DNA from: Isochrysis galbana
Taxonomy: Eukaryota > Haptophyta > Isochrysidales > Isochrysidaceae
Length of the DNA stretch: 64,000 nt
Direction: 5' to 3'
Assembly: GCA_018136815.1 (NCBI GenBank)
Contig: CM030938.1
Coordinates: 186,001-250,000 of the forward strand
Below, piece after piece: positions 52,380 through 61,807 of this stretch. The notes beneath the pieces are model-generated. The model made no database searches, was not told the origin of the DNA, and was given only the letters and a program-made list of their open reading frames with translations. The position numbers and the translations under genes are program-made. Numbering within the stretch: position 1 is the first letter of the stretch; each line of letters opens with the position of its first letter.

Positions 52380-53642
52380 GACGCACGGAGGGCGCGGAAG
52401 TGTGGAAGGAGGCTTGTGGGAGGTGGTGGCAGGCGACTGGGGGTGGCTCAGGCGCGTGCTTGGCTGGTATTGACTCGTTGACTCGGGGTATAGACTCGGG
52501 AACTCGGGGGGACTCGCTTGGGAACACGGTGGGACTCGACGAAGTTGCTACAAAAACACTCACAAGAAACCCAAACCCCAACGACCTTGGGCTCAGAAAA
52601 CTAACGTAAACACTCCGGAATCATACGATAAACAAACCCTCCCCGTGCGACAAAGGCTGAGGTCGCGATCGCTCGTCATGCGCGAAGAAATACGGAAAGA
52701 GAGCGCAAAACTACGCAAACGAAGGGTTCAAACTATCGTTAAAGTGAAAACTCGTCCGCTGAAGCCAACGCGGAGGGTCGAGGAGAGGTCCAAACTCGCG
52801 CGGGGGGAAGAAGGCGATGTGCAGAGAGACCTTCTAGACAAGCGACGAGCAAGGGGCGACGAAACAAGACGCGAGACGCGGGGCGCGTGCCATTCGTTCT
52901 TCCTTTCTTTCACCGAAAACGCGGCGAAACTAACGTTAAACATCGGTACCCCCTCCGCGAGAATCGCGAAGAAGAACGGACGAGATGGAGGCAATCATCG
53001 AAGGAATCGCGAGAGGGAGGAATCGAAGCGAGGGGGGGGAAACAGCGCGCGCGGGGGGGGGAACGAACGACGGCCGGAGGAAACGAACCGCGCGCGGAGG
53101 AGAAGAACCTCGCGCGGGGGGGGGGGAATAATATAACGGCCGGAGGCGACGGATGGCACGCCGAGAGGAAGAACCTGCCGCGGGGGGCGAGGGACCGAGG
53201 GCACGGCGGGGCAGCGTGGGAGGGCGCGAGGGTGATCTCGGAGCGAGATCGCGTCCTTTCCCTCGCGGAGCGCAGAGAGACCCCCACGGAACATCCTGGG
53301 ACCGGAGAATGTTTTGGACGAAACTTCCCTCCGTCGGCCGAGGAGAGGAGGACGGAGAGAGAGAGAGAGAGAGTCTCGCAGAGCAACTGCGGAACGAGAA
53401 GTCGAAGTCATGCCGGTTTATTACCTTAAACGAGCCAACAATTATAGTAACAGCAAAAACAAAATTCGAATCGCAAATTTCGAGACCAAAATCTGCAAAC
53501 CTGGACTTGAGACCATGGGGAATCCGAATCTGTGTGTCTTGTGCGTCAGTGGCAACACGGGGAACTGTTCAATTGTAATTGTGAGCGCGTACCTTACACG
53601 AATATTCATGCCTACAGCCTTCAGATGGGCAGGAATACAACA
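52239..53642 (-). repeat. 5' LTR of the complete gypsy copy
   Basis: 1404 bp. It carries the promoter and RNA start of the element, though no TATA box could be assigned with confidence. Its inner end, CTCTGACA, runs straight into AGCACAAAATC with no TGG, so there is no standard tRNA primer-binding site at the junction. The Gag ATG (52379) lies 141 bases inside the LTR. Confidence 0.9.
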
Positions 53643-53647
53643 CCGAG

Positions 53648-55028
53648 GCGAGCGCATTGAGCATTGAGCCCAGGGCTCATGTGCAAGCTCGGCCCGATGG
53701 TGGCCTGCGCTGGACTCATGCATACGCGCTTCATGCGTACGCCAAGTCCAGCGCAGCAGAGGCCAAGGCACAGGGTCGCACAGGAGAGTTCACTAATGCG
53801 GCAGTGATACTCTGCCGTGCGATCCTGTGCCTGTCTACCGACTCAGTGGTGGCCCCGCGAGGCCTCACTGAAGTGGCCTCACCCGCGGAGAAGGCGTGCG
53901 CAATGCACATTGAGCGTTCGCGCAAGGCGAGCGCACACGCCTTGGAGGTTGCTCAGCGGCGCGTGCGAAAGTGTGTGGGCGCCGATCCGGCAAGGCTGGC
54001 GGCAGCGAAGGCAGCGTTGGCAGCTGTCGTGCAGGATCAGCATGAGCTGTATCAAATGGCCATCACCGGCGGCGGCAGCGGCAGTAGCGACGGCAGCTGT
54101 GGCGGAGGCAGGGGCGGCGGCGGTGACAGCAGCGGTGGCGGTGGTGGTGGTGGTAGCGGCGGCGGTGACCCTCCGCTTAATGGCGATGTGGAGTCGAGCG
54201 CATCTAATGATGAGGCTCGGCTCCGTGCCTTTGCGGCTGGCCTGCACCCACGGCTAGGCGCATATAGCGCCGTGCAGCTGCTGGCTGCTGAGAGCCATTT
54301 GCTGCAAATTATTGCCGCGTACGTGCGAGGCAGGCCGCCGCACTCGCCAAAGCAGCTAGGCGAACTTCGCCGCCTGCGTACTGTGGTGTGGCAACAAGAT
54401 CTTCAGCTGCGCCAGCTGCGAGCGGCAGCTCAGGCGGCGAGGCAAGCAATGGCCGAGGCTCAGCGAAGCGTGGTGCAGGTGGAAAGGCGCGCACAGCACG
54501 AGGCTCAGACGGCGCTACGGCTGCAGCTCGAGCACGATCGGAGCCATGCCACCATGGACCATGGCGAGCTTGCTTGCGCGCAATGAAATGGCTTTGGCAA
54601 ACGAGCGGGAGCAGCGCGAGGAGACGTGCCGCGCTCTAGCTGCGTCGGAGTCGGCACTGAAGGCGGCGAGGGCGGCCACTCGAAAGGCAAAGGCGGACGC
54701 AAAGGAGGCGGGCGTGGAAGCTGAGCTCCGGCGTCGTCGTGTGGAGAATGAAGCGGCTGCCGCCATGGGCGCGATGCGTGATGAGCATCGGCGCGAGCGC
54801 AGAGAAGATAAGCGGCGATATCTCGAGATCGAGGAGGAGGCGCTGCAGCTTCACGAGAATGTGGCCAGGCTAGAGGATCAGATCGCTTTGCTGCGCAGCT
54901 CGCGTCTCGGCGGCCTGAAAAAGGAGTTGGAGGAAAAGGATGCTCTCGTCAAAGAGAACCAGGATCTTTGGTCCGGGTCAGCTGCCGATGCCCATGGTTT
55001 CGTGTTTCGCTGCGAGAGGCGCGCATGA
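53648..55028 (+). pseudogene. Coiled-coil protein gene, frameshifted, cut at its 5' side by the gypsy element
   Basis: Two plus-strand frames follow one another. The first is open from the insertion site to TGA at 54584 (RTGEFTNAAVILCRAILCLS, a long Gly/Ser run, then helical LRQLRAAAQAARQAMAEAQR). The second is from 54546 to 55028 (LANEREQREETCRALAASES, RRYLEIEEEALQLHENVARL). Their coiled-coil character is continuous and the switch occurs at GCTTGCGCGCAATG, where loss of one CG pair would explain the shift; no GT-AG intron fits. The first 14 codons reach the CCGAG duplication without an ATG, so the start was lost to, or separated by, the retrotransposon. Function unknown. The alternative, two independent ORFs, is less likely. 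Confidence 0.45.
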
Positions 55029-56299
55029 AGGCCATCGGTAAAATAATACCGGAGGGGGCCTGACATATATTTCCGCACGGCCGTCAGAGGCCTGAAATCG
55101 GGTATTTTTCGAAAATTTTGCCGGAAGACCCCCGGTTTTTTTTGCTGATCTCCCATACCGGAACCTATAGGGAGCTTATTTAGGCCTTCGTTTGCCCATT
55201 ACAGATGGTGCCCTTCGCACCCCCCTAGTGAGTGACCGGGCTACCACTCTGCACCTGTCTGCCTGTCGACCAGGGGGGAGGGGGGGTTGGAGCAATGGGC
55301 TGGTCACGAGGGGCCAGGATGGGCGAATGGGGCGAGCCTGTGGGGAAGGGAGTGGGTCAGTAGGGCAGTGGCCTCCTGGCAAGCCATCAGGCATGCCAGG
55401 AGGATGGGTGGTTCCTCCCCCATGGCAGGGGAGGAGTGGAGAGAGGGGGGGGCTCGTGCCCCCCCATGGGTCAACCAAGTATAAACTTAGTTATGACAGA
55501 CGACAAAGGAGGCGAGGGCCCAGAGGACGAATGTAGGATGATGCGACGGTGACTAGTGACTAGTGACTAGTGACTAACCTACAAGCTACAAGGAGAAGGA
55601 GGGGACATAGAAACGCAAACGACTTCTAAAACAAAAAAGGTCGATCGCGGATGCGACAGGAGGGCGCAGGCGACGCGGTGCGCCCGCGCAGGGCTCTATT
55701 CTACATGCCCAGGGGTAACCGTGGCCGGGGAACGCAGGCGCGCGTCGCACAGCGCGACCTCTTTGGCACTTTTGTGGCCGACGTCGATTTCGCACGAGCG
55801 CGAAAACGTTTTTGGGTCCGTGTGTTGAATGGCGTCGAAAATGTGCATATTTCATATTTCTGATAAGATTCATATTTCTGAAAATATACCCATTTCCAGT
55901 AGAATACCCTAAAGATCGCGTGATAAAACCTCAATCTTGACTTAGTGAATGTTCACCCTTAGACGTTAAAAGGCGTGTTTGACCGCCCCACCAGTGGCGA
56001 AGGATCCAGATTGTGGGGAGTGCCGTGTGCCGTGCACCCGGTCCCCCAATATCGGCGTCCCTAGGTATGATAGTTCCGCTTCGTACCATATGCCCCGCAT
56101 TTGGGCGTAATACGTGCCTTCTTCGGTTATGTGCAGATCGGGGATTGCTCCTCCGCCCTCGTTGATTCTCGGGGCTCCGGTACTCCGGTACAAAAGATAT
56201 TATTTTCACCGCTTCTACGAGAAGAGCTCTAGAGGTAATAGTCTGGAAAAGTAGACACGGAGATCCATCGGCAAGTCCGCGCGGGATCGCTGCCTGGTC
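55029..56299. repeat. Intergenic: GC-rich repeat fragment and unassigned frames
   Basis: Positions 55200-55492 are a partial copy of the GC-rich family (GGCAAGCCATCAGGCATGCCAGGAG, CCCATGGCAGGGGAGGAG, ending AACCAAGTATAAACTTAGTT). Positions 55551-55576 hold four tandem copies of GTGACTA. A minus-strand frame at 56193-55966 reads GAIPDLHITEEGTYYAQMRG and ELSYLGTPILGDRVHG; its Tyr/Thr-rich style resembles the relic at 9440-9943, but no family is recognised. Positions 55950-55985 carry CACCCTTAGACGTTAAAAGG, a relative of the 4441-4530 repeat. Confidence 0.45.
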
Positions 56300-57115
56300 A
56301 TGGGGGAATGGGTTGGGAAGCCCGTCGTTTTGCACTCTCTGGCCTCACGCCCGGAGCTGAATGGGCGAAGTGGGATGATTAGGTCATTCGATGCTCATCG
56401 CGGTCGCGCTGGAGTTCACGTAGAGGGTGAGCCCTTACTGGCGATCAAGCTTGGCAATCTTGCCCTTAGAAGAGGAGAGGCGGCTCCTGTGGAGATTGAC
56501 ATGGAGCGGCTGGTGGCCATCGTGAAGAAGGTTTGTATGCAGAACGACTCGGGCTGGCAGTCAGCGAAGGCTATCCACGCAAAGCTACAGGAGAGCTCGG
56601 AATGGGCGGACGTGACGTTTGGCCAGGTGAAGGCAGCATGTGCCATCATAGGCAGATCAGATGCAGCAGAGCAACAGCGTCATACTCCAGCTCCCGAAAG
56701 CGTACCCTCTGTCTTGTCATCCGAGTCGGAGCGATCGAAGACCTCCAACGAGACCATCGAGTATCTTGAGGTGCGTGTGTCCACAATACTTGAAACACTT
56801 CGAGCTGCAAAGCCGGGCAGCGAGGAGAGGAGGGGAAATGTGGTAGAGCTCTACGATATCTTGAAGGAGCATGGGTCCAAGCGGGGTGTTGTCAACGCGT
56901 TAATCGACGGGGAAGGCCCGCAGATTCTGTATGCCATCGAGAATTCGATGCAGGGTGACTGGAAGACAGACGCACGAAATGGCACCCTGACCAAAGTGGG
57001 AGAGATTATGCGTCTCCCTGGGCCCGCAGGGCTTGCCGTTGCTCAGTACTGCACGATGACATCCAAGCGTATACAAGCAGCGGCAAAAGGGAAACATGAT
57101 GGTTGCGAGCATTGA
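56300..57115 (+). CDS. Hypothetical protein with N-terminal KOW/SH3-like motif, 271 aa
   Basis: Single exon from ATG GGG GAA TGG (GTCATGGGGG context) to TGA. Residues 5-54 read GKPVVLHSLASRPELNGRSG and then GRAGVHVEGEPLLAIKLGNL. This LNGRxGxxxxFDxxxGRxxVxxEG pattern is a small barrel-like module frequent in algal and stramenopile proteins, usually beside MYND, ankyrin or E3-ligase domains. The rest is helical: MERLVAIVKKVCMQNDSGW, VTFGQVKAACAIIG, a Ser-rich linker, then STILETLRAAKPGSEERRGN and LYDILKEHGSKRGVVNALI. No catalytic motif is visible. A hAT-type element sits 131 bp downstream, probably in or near its 3' untranslated region. Confidence 0.65.
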   Translation: MGEWVGKPVVLHSLASRPELNGRSGMIRSFDAHRGRAGVHVEGEPLLAIKLGNLALRRGEAAPVEIDMERLVAIVKKVCMQNDSGWQSAKAIHAKLQESSEWADVTFGQVKAACAIIGRSDAAEQQRHTPAPESVPSVLSSESERSKTSNETIEYLEVRVSTILETLRAAKPGSEERRGNVVELYDILKEHGSKRGVVNALIDGEGPQILYAIENSMQGDWKTDARNGTLTKVGEIMRLPGPAGLAVAQYCTMTSKRIQAAAKGKHDGCEH

Positions 57116-57237
57116 CACGGACACATGTGCCTCCAGTATTTTGCACATACTTGTCGTTTATAGGCCTAGGCGCGGGTAAATATCGTGGAGAGCGAGGAGA
57201 GTTGTTACATCCCCAGCTTCGGGGATTGCAGGGAAAG

Positions 57238-58142
57238 CTTCGGTACAGGGCCTGTGATTTAACGTTAATCTGGCCATTTCCATGTTGAACAGGCATTTAA
57301 GGGAGGTGTTAATATCGAGCTCCAAAAGGGGTGTTAAACACTAGTGTTAATCCATTAATCTTTCATCTTTGATCCCCGTCTATACATAGCCATAATTAGC
57401 CCTACGACCTAAAGACCTCTGAGCGCAACTCCCTTGGCCAACAGAATATGCGAAATCTGATGCGCTGGCACGCCGGCGCAAAGGATCTATCGTGTGTTGA
57501 CGTGCCCATCATGGCCATCCTCAAGAAGTATCGCGAGCTGTCCTCGACTTCAGTCAGCAAGGCCGCTACGCTCATACGCTCATCGCCCGACCGCGCCTCC
57601 CGATTATGGTTATGGTTACCGTTCATCAAAGTGAAAGTGAGTGTGTGGGGGAGCATTGGTGTGCGAGCGCATGTGTGTGCGAGCGCATGTCTTGGGGGCT
57701 CGCGCGACTCATTCGACAAAATTCGATGGCACAACCACAGTGTGGTGAGCTGTGCGCGGTGCGGCTCATGCGCGCTCGTGGCTCGTGCATCGTGCGTCTA
57801 CGTGATCGATATGCTGCCCCAGATTTGAGAACGCTGGAGCATAGGCTACTCAATACGTATGATGTATAATGGCTATATGGGGATGGGGGAGGGGACTGTA
57901 GATTAAAGTTACTTGCTATTGAGTACTGGCCGACGCTAGCAAGCGGCCGGCCAGCAGGCCCTGGCGCGCCGCGGCGCGCGGCGCGCTTCTGGTGGAATGG
58001 TCCGCGGGCGGAGGTGTTAAGCAGAGGGGGATAAACAGTCCCTCAGAACGGTGTTAAACAAAGTTGAACACCTGCCGAAATTGCTGTTGATGCAGCGTGA
58101 TTAACACCAGATTAACGTTAAATCACAGCCCCTGCTTCGGTA
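57238..58142. mobile_element. hAT-like non-autonomous element, 889 bp, with CTTCGGTA target duplication
   Basis: The element is 57246-58134. Left end: CAGGGCCTGTGATTTAACGT. Right end, inverted: CAGGGGCTGTGATTTAACGT. The inverted match runs about 28 bp with one mismatch. Both sides carry CTTCGGTA (57238-57245 and 58135-58142), an exact 8-bp duplication. CAGGG ends plus 8-bp duplications are typical of hAT. Subterminal GGTGTTAA repeats occur on both arms (57303-57350, 58012-58070). No transposase is recognisable inside. The central 57400-57840 part is different in composition and may be captured DNA. Confidence 0.9.
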
Positions 58143-59600
58143 GTATTCAAATTCAACGCGGATACTGGATACTACTAGATACTAGGACGACTGGGGCTGT
58201 CGAGTGTAAAATGGCTGCTTCTGAACAAAGGAGGGAGGAGTGGACAAGGGAGACACTCAGGGCTGGCTTGCGACGGGGCGCAGGGGCAGGGCTTGACGCT
58301 TGATGGGGGGCGAGGGGAAGGAGGGGCCGGGGCCCGGGGGCTGACCCTACCCTCGGGAAGGCCAGGCAGCATGGAGAGACACAAGACGACGGAGATGGAC
58401 AGCAGAGGAGCCAGAAGCAAACCTCCCGAAATGACTTTATAGTCAGTTGGGATGAAGCGCGCCGGCGCGACTCGCGACTCTTCCCTCCTCAGGCCCCCCC
58501 GCCCCTGCCGAGGGCGGCGCCGGCTCGTCGACACCCGCCTGCCAACAGAACGACATTGACACCATCCACAGGATCGAGGACGCGAACGGCTTCTTCATCC
58601 ACGCGGAAGGTGAAGATGACTATGTCGGGGTGGCCATTTGCGCAGACGCCGTCGATGTTGTGTGCCACCTCGTTGATAACAACGTGATAATTGATCTACG
58701 AGTCGGACATCCAAGCCATGCGCCGCATACATAGCGATCGAAGGTGGCGCCCACCGTGTGACAGAGTTGATGGATATCTACCTCAGGGGAGGGTCTTGGA
58801 CGTCGGAGAAGGAAAAGAAGACGAAGACGATGAAGATGAAGATTTAAGGCTGCCTTATCTGCCTTAACTATGAAAAGTCTGAAAGGCGCGTTCTGAAAGG
58901 TCTGACAGAGGTCTGAAAGTGCGCGGCGCGATGTGCGATGTGTCCACCGTAGATATTAAAAGTCGACAATAGGCAATAGGGTGAGTATGTGAATATTGTT
59001 GTATAAATGACTATGGGACATCTGATGGCTCATGGCTCATGGCTCATTGATAATGGTTCCATTTGAGTGATGTCCCATAATTGAAGGAACGACACCTTAG
59101 ACTTAGAAGTCTACGTCAGGAACTATCAGTAAAACTGATAGGATCATGGGGGCCGCGTTCCCCTCTTCCTCCATCGGAGACACCTCATGGGTGGGCCTGC
59201 ACAATCAACCTCAGCCCCTGCCTACTGGCAGGGGCTGAGCTGACATCATTCCTGCCCAGACTCTCGCCCAGCGCGCGGCGCGCGCCTCACGCATTCGCCT
59301 GCACCAGTCCCCCATCGTACTGACCCACTCCCCCACCACTGAGCCACAGACCATCCGAGCCGCCAGGAGGGCACCCAAGGCCAGCGAGGCCAGCGTGGGA
59401 GAGGCAGGGGGGGCCAGGGGCTCAGCCCCAGCCTCCATTGCCCCCTGAGCTCCTGAGCTGGCCCTGCTGGCCCTCTGGGGGGACCCGAGGGTCCTCCCAG
59501 AGGGGGGCCATGGCGCGCGCAGACACCACACGCCCGTAAGAGAACGAAGAGAACGACGAGAAAAGAACGAAAAAAAAATGACACGATCTGACCCGAGAAA
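58143..59600. repeat. Intergenic: coding-like scrap, palindromic repeat and GC-rich family fragment
   Basis: Around 58500-58730 a plus-strand frame without a start reads NDIDTIHRIEDANGFFIHAE and VAICADAVDVVCHLVDNNVI, then shifts frame to GGAHRVTELMDIYLRGGSW (58745-58800); it looks like decayed coding sequence of unknown origin. Positions 59009-59096 are the ATGGGACAT...ATGTCCCAT repeat shared with 5883-5942, containing three CATGGCT units. Positions 59200-59525 match the GC-rich family (GGGAGAGGCAGGGGGGGCC, GGGCCATGGCGCGCGC) and abut the broken end of the hAT-like transposase. Confidence 0.45.
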
Positions 59601-59604
59601 AGGT

Positions 59605-61269
59605 AATACACGCGCACCACCACCGGACCGAACTAAACCCGGGAACAGTCTGCGGCGCAACCATTTGTGCCCATGCAGATTGAGCGCCACGGTGGGGATC
59701 ACGGCCGCCAACCAATTCTAGCCACGGCGTCATCCACTCATCGACCAATGGGAGATCGATGTGTGCACCTGCATTTGACAAGGTGTGGCTGAGGCACATT
59801 AGGTCTGAGGCGCATATGAAAGGATTCGCTCTGAGCAACCTACTTGCTGCTCCATTCACGGAGGCGCTGTCTCGGGTCATAGCGCAAATTTGCTGCGGTT
59901 GGATGGATAGAGCGTTGCACAAGCGCTGGGTTATTAGGCCGGCCAACAAACTCGCGTTCATGTGCTTTTTTGTCGTCGCAAACGATAGCAACCGCTGTTG
60001 CAACTCGAACGTTGCGGTACACCACCTCCCTGTCATGCTCAGCGCCTCACCCAAGCGAGTGGTGCCGTCAAACGAGATGCCAATGCGTTGGTCATGGACC
60101 TCAGCACGGAGCAACTCGAGTTCTCTCTGAGCGATCTGCGGGATGTATGTGGCTCTAAGGTGAGACTGATGGGTCAGTGAAGCATCTCCGCCGCGTTCGA
60201 GCAGCTTTCGAAGGAATTGAATACGCTCAAGAGGGATCCCTGCATGGAGGAAACATTCAACAACTCGATAGCGCAAGAAATGTACATCGGCCGGAAGATT
60301 GGCGCCTACTTCGTCGGTGTTCCGTGCGAAGTACTCGCCGAGCTCTCCAACGAGCTGAGAGTCGGATTCGTCGCGCTTATGCAAGGTAGCGACGGCTGTG
60401 ATGTGAGAGGCGTACATCACGTGTGCACGGATCGAGCTCTTGATGTTGGGCAAGGTCTTCTTGCATGCTGCACAAAAGAGCAGTCCTCCCGACTCACGAA
60501 GCGATTGTTCGGGAAATTCACGGATGCGCTGCGCCAGCGTTACCTTGGACTCTTTTGTTGTCCGCGGGCCAGCCTGCCGCCCGCGGACACCCGCTGGTGG
60601 CTTGAGCTTCCTCTTGCGTTCACGCTCGTGTTCCGCCATCTCAGGCAGTTCCACGCCGAAGATGCTGCGACGCGGTTGGGGATTCCCCGACAGCCGCGGA
60701 GAACGACGCAAGCCAACCTTCTGAAGGGACGACGTGAGCACCCAGCGCTTCTTGCGTTCCATCGTGGCTGCCGCGCCAGCGCCCTTCTTCACCTCCCAAA
60801 CTATCCGCACCCGGCCGTCGTCGCGAGCTGCCTCAGCCACCTCACACTCGCCCACCGATATGTGAATTGCAAGTTGTCCTGGCAAGAAGGTCGCCTGCGC
60901 AGATGGGGATGGGGATGAGGGTGTGGCCTGGCCTTCCGTACCTCCACCTGCACGGCTGCGTCGTTCTCGGTCTTCCCGTGTCGTCCCATCCTCCTGCATC
61001 TCCCTATCGAGCTCGTCCTCCGAGCTGGTCTCCTCCTCCTCCTCCTCCTCTACTACCTCTTCCGATACGTCGCTGTCGTCGTCGTTGTTCGTGCACGACA
61101 ATGCGCTCTCTTCCCCCATCTCGTCCGACTCAATCACCTCATCCGGGAGAGGATCATGGGAGTGCTGCTCCGAGCTACCATTGCCGCCCTCGCCGCCGCC
61201 CTCGCCTTGCACCGCGCCGCGTCTTGGCCGCTTCCTGAGGCCTCCTGCTCCTGCCGGCGGGCCGCCCAT
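59605..61269 (-). pseudogene. hAT-like transposase with BED-type zinc finger, C-terminus lost
   Basis: Minus-strand frame from ATG 61269 (a longer frame to 61431 starts in a (CA)n tract). The first 250 residues are acidic and Gly/Ser-rich, ending in basic KRRWVLTSSLQK. A BED-like finger follows: FCAACKKTLPNIKSSIRAH...H (C-x2-C-x13-H-x5-H). Then the RNase H-like catalytic core: GISFDGTTRLGEA with the first catalytic Asp, TRDSASVNGAA with the second, and LMCLSHTLSNAG. The SVRWW block before the hAT insertion domain is reached near 59625, after which the frame runs into repeat sequence. The third catalytic Glu and the ERVFS dimerisation domain are missing, so it cannot be an active transposase. 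It resembles CGGBP1-like or DUF659-type hAT proteins. Confidence 0.7.
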
Positions 61270-61807
61270 CGCTCCCACACGCCCAAATTTCGCTGCCGCG
61301 GCCGCGGGGTCCCGTTGCCCCAACCAAATCCCACCCAAATTTCGGTCAAAATTTTTATTTCGTTGACGGACCCAATTTTTACAAAAAATTTTGCGAAACT
61401 CTGGCCCGGCCCAACACACACACACACACACACACGCACTACTAAGCGCTCAAGCTTACCCGCCACCATCCCCTTTCGCCCCCTTGTTTCTAAGGGTGGA
61501 GCTTGGCTAATGGCGCTAGCACAACATAATTAGTGTAGGGTGTAGGTGTAGGCCCTGCCAGGCTTGAGTTTGAGTTACAGTTACCCATAGAAAAGTGCAC
61601 ACACGGAAACGTGAACAAGGGGCGACAAGAATCGGACGGCGGCGTTCATCTCGGGGGGACTGTTGGCGATCGGGAAAAAATTCCCCCCAGATTGTAGCTA
61701 TCGGGGGCCCCCGATAGCTCCTGGGGGCGTTGGCTCCTGAGGGGTAACGTATCTAGTTTGAAGCACCCATTTACATGCTCCGGCAGTAAAGAGTTAAAGA
61801 AAGGATC
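61270..61807. other. Intergenic with perfect 24-bp palindrome
   Basis: A (CA)n tract lies at 61412-61434. TGTAGGGTGTAGGTGTAGG near 61534 is a short tandem motif. Positions 61696-61719 are a perfect palindrome centred on GGGGGCCCCC with AGCTAT/ATAGCT arms, 88 bp upstream of the kinase ATG. No gene is seen. Confidence 0.6.

Larger units (their letters stand above)
39730..53642 (-). mobile_element. Complete Ty3/gypsy chromovirus, 13.9 kb, with CCGAG target duplication
   Basis: The element lies on the minus strand: 5' LTR 53642-52239, Gag 52379-49593 (starting inside the LTR), in-frame UAG and open linker, Pol 49022-41385, G-rich polypurine tract next to 41121, 3' LTR 41121-39730. Flanks are CCGAG on both sides (39725-39729 and 53643-53647), the 5-bp duplication typical of gypsy integrases. 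The two LTRs are almost identical apart from run-length differences confined mostly to the first 1 kb after the gap. ORFs are intact. Together these indicate a young, possibly active element. At 13.9 kb it is about twice the size of a usual gypsy element; the excess is in the long LTRs, the Ser/Pro-rich leader of Pol and the methyltransferase domain. Confidence 0.93.

Noticed and set aside
28193-53642. True tandem pair of gypsy elements sharing a middle LTR
   Set aside because: A shared-LTR tandem would not repeat the outer left flank (27405-28192) between the copies; that flank reappears right after the 100-N gap.
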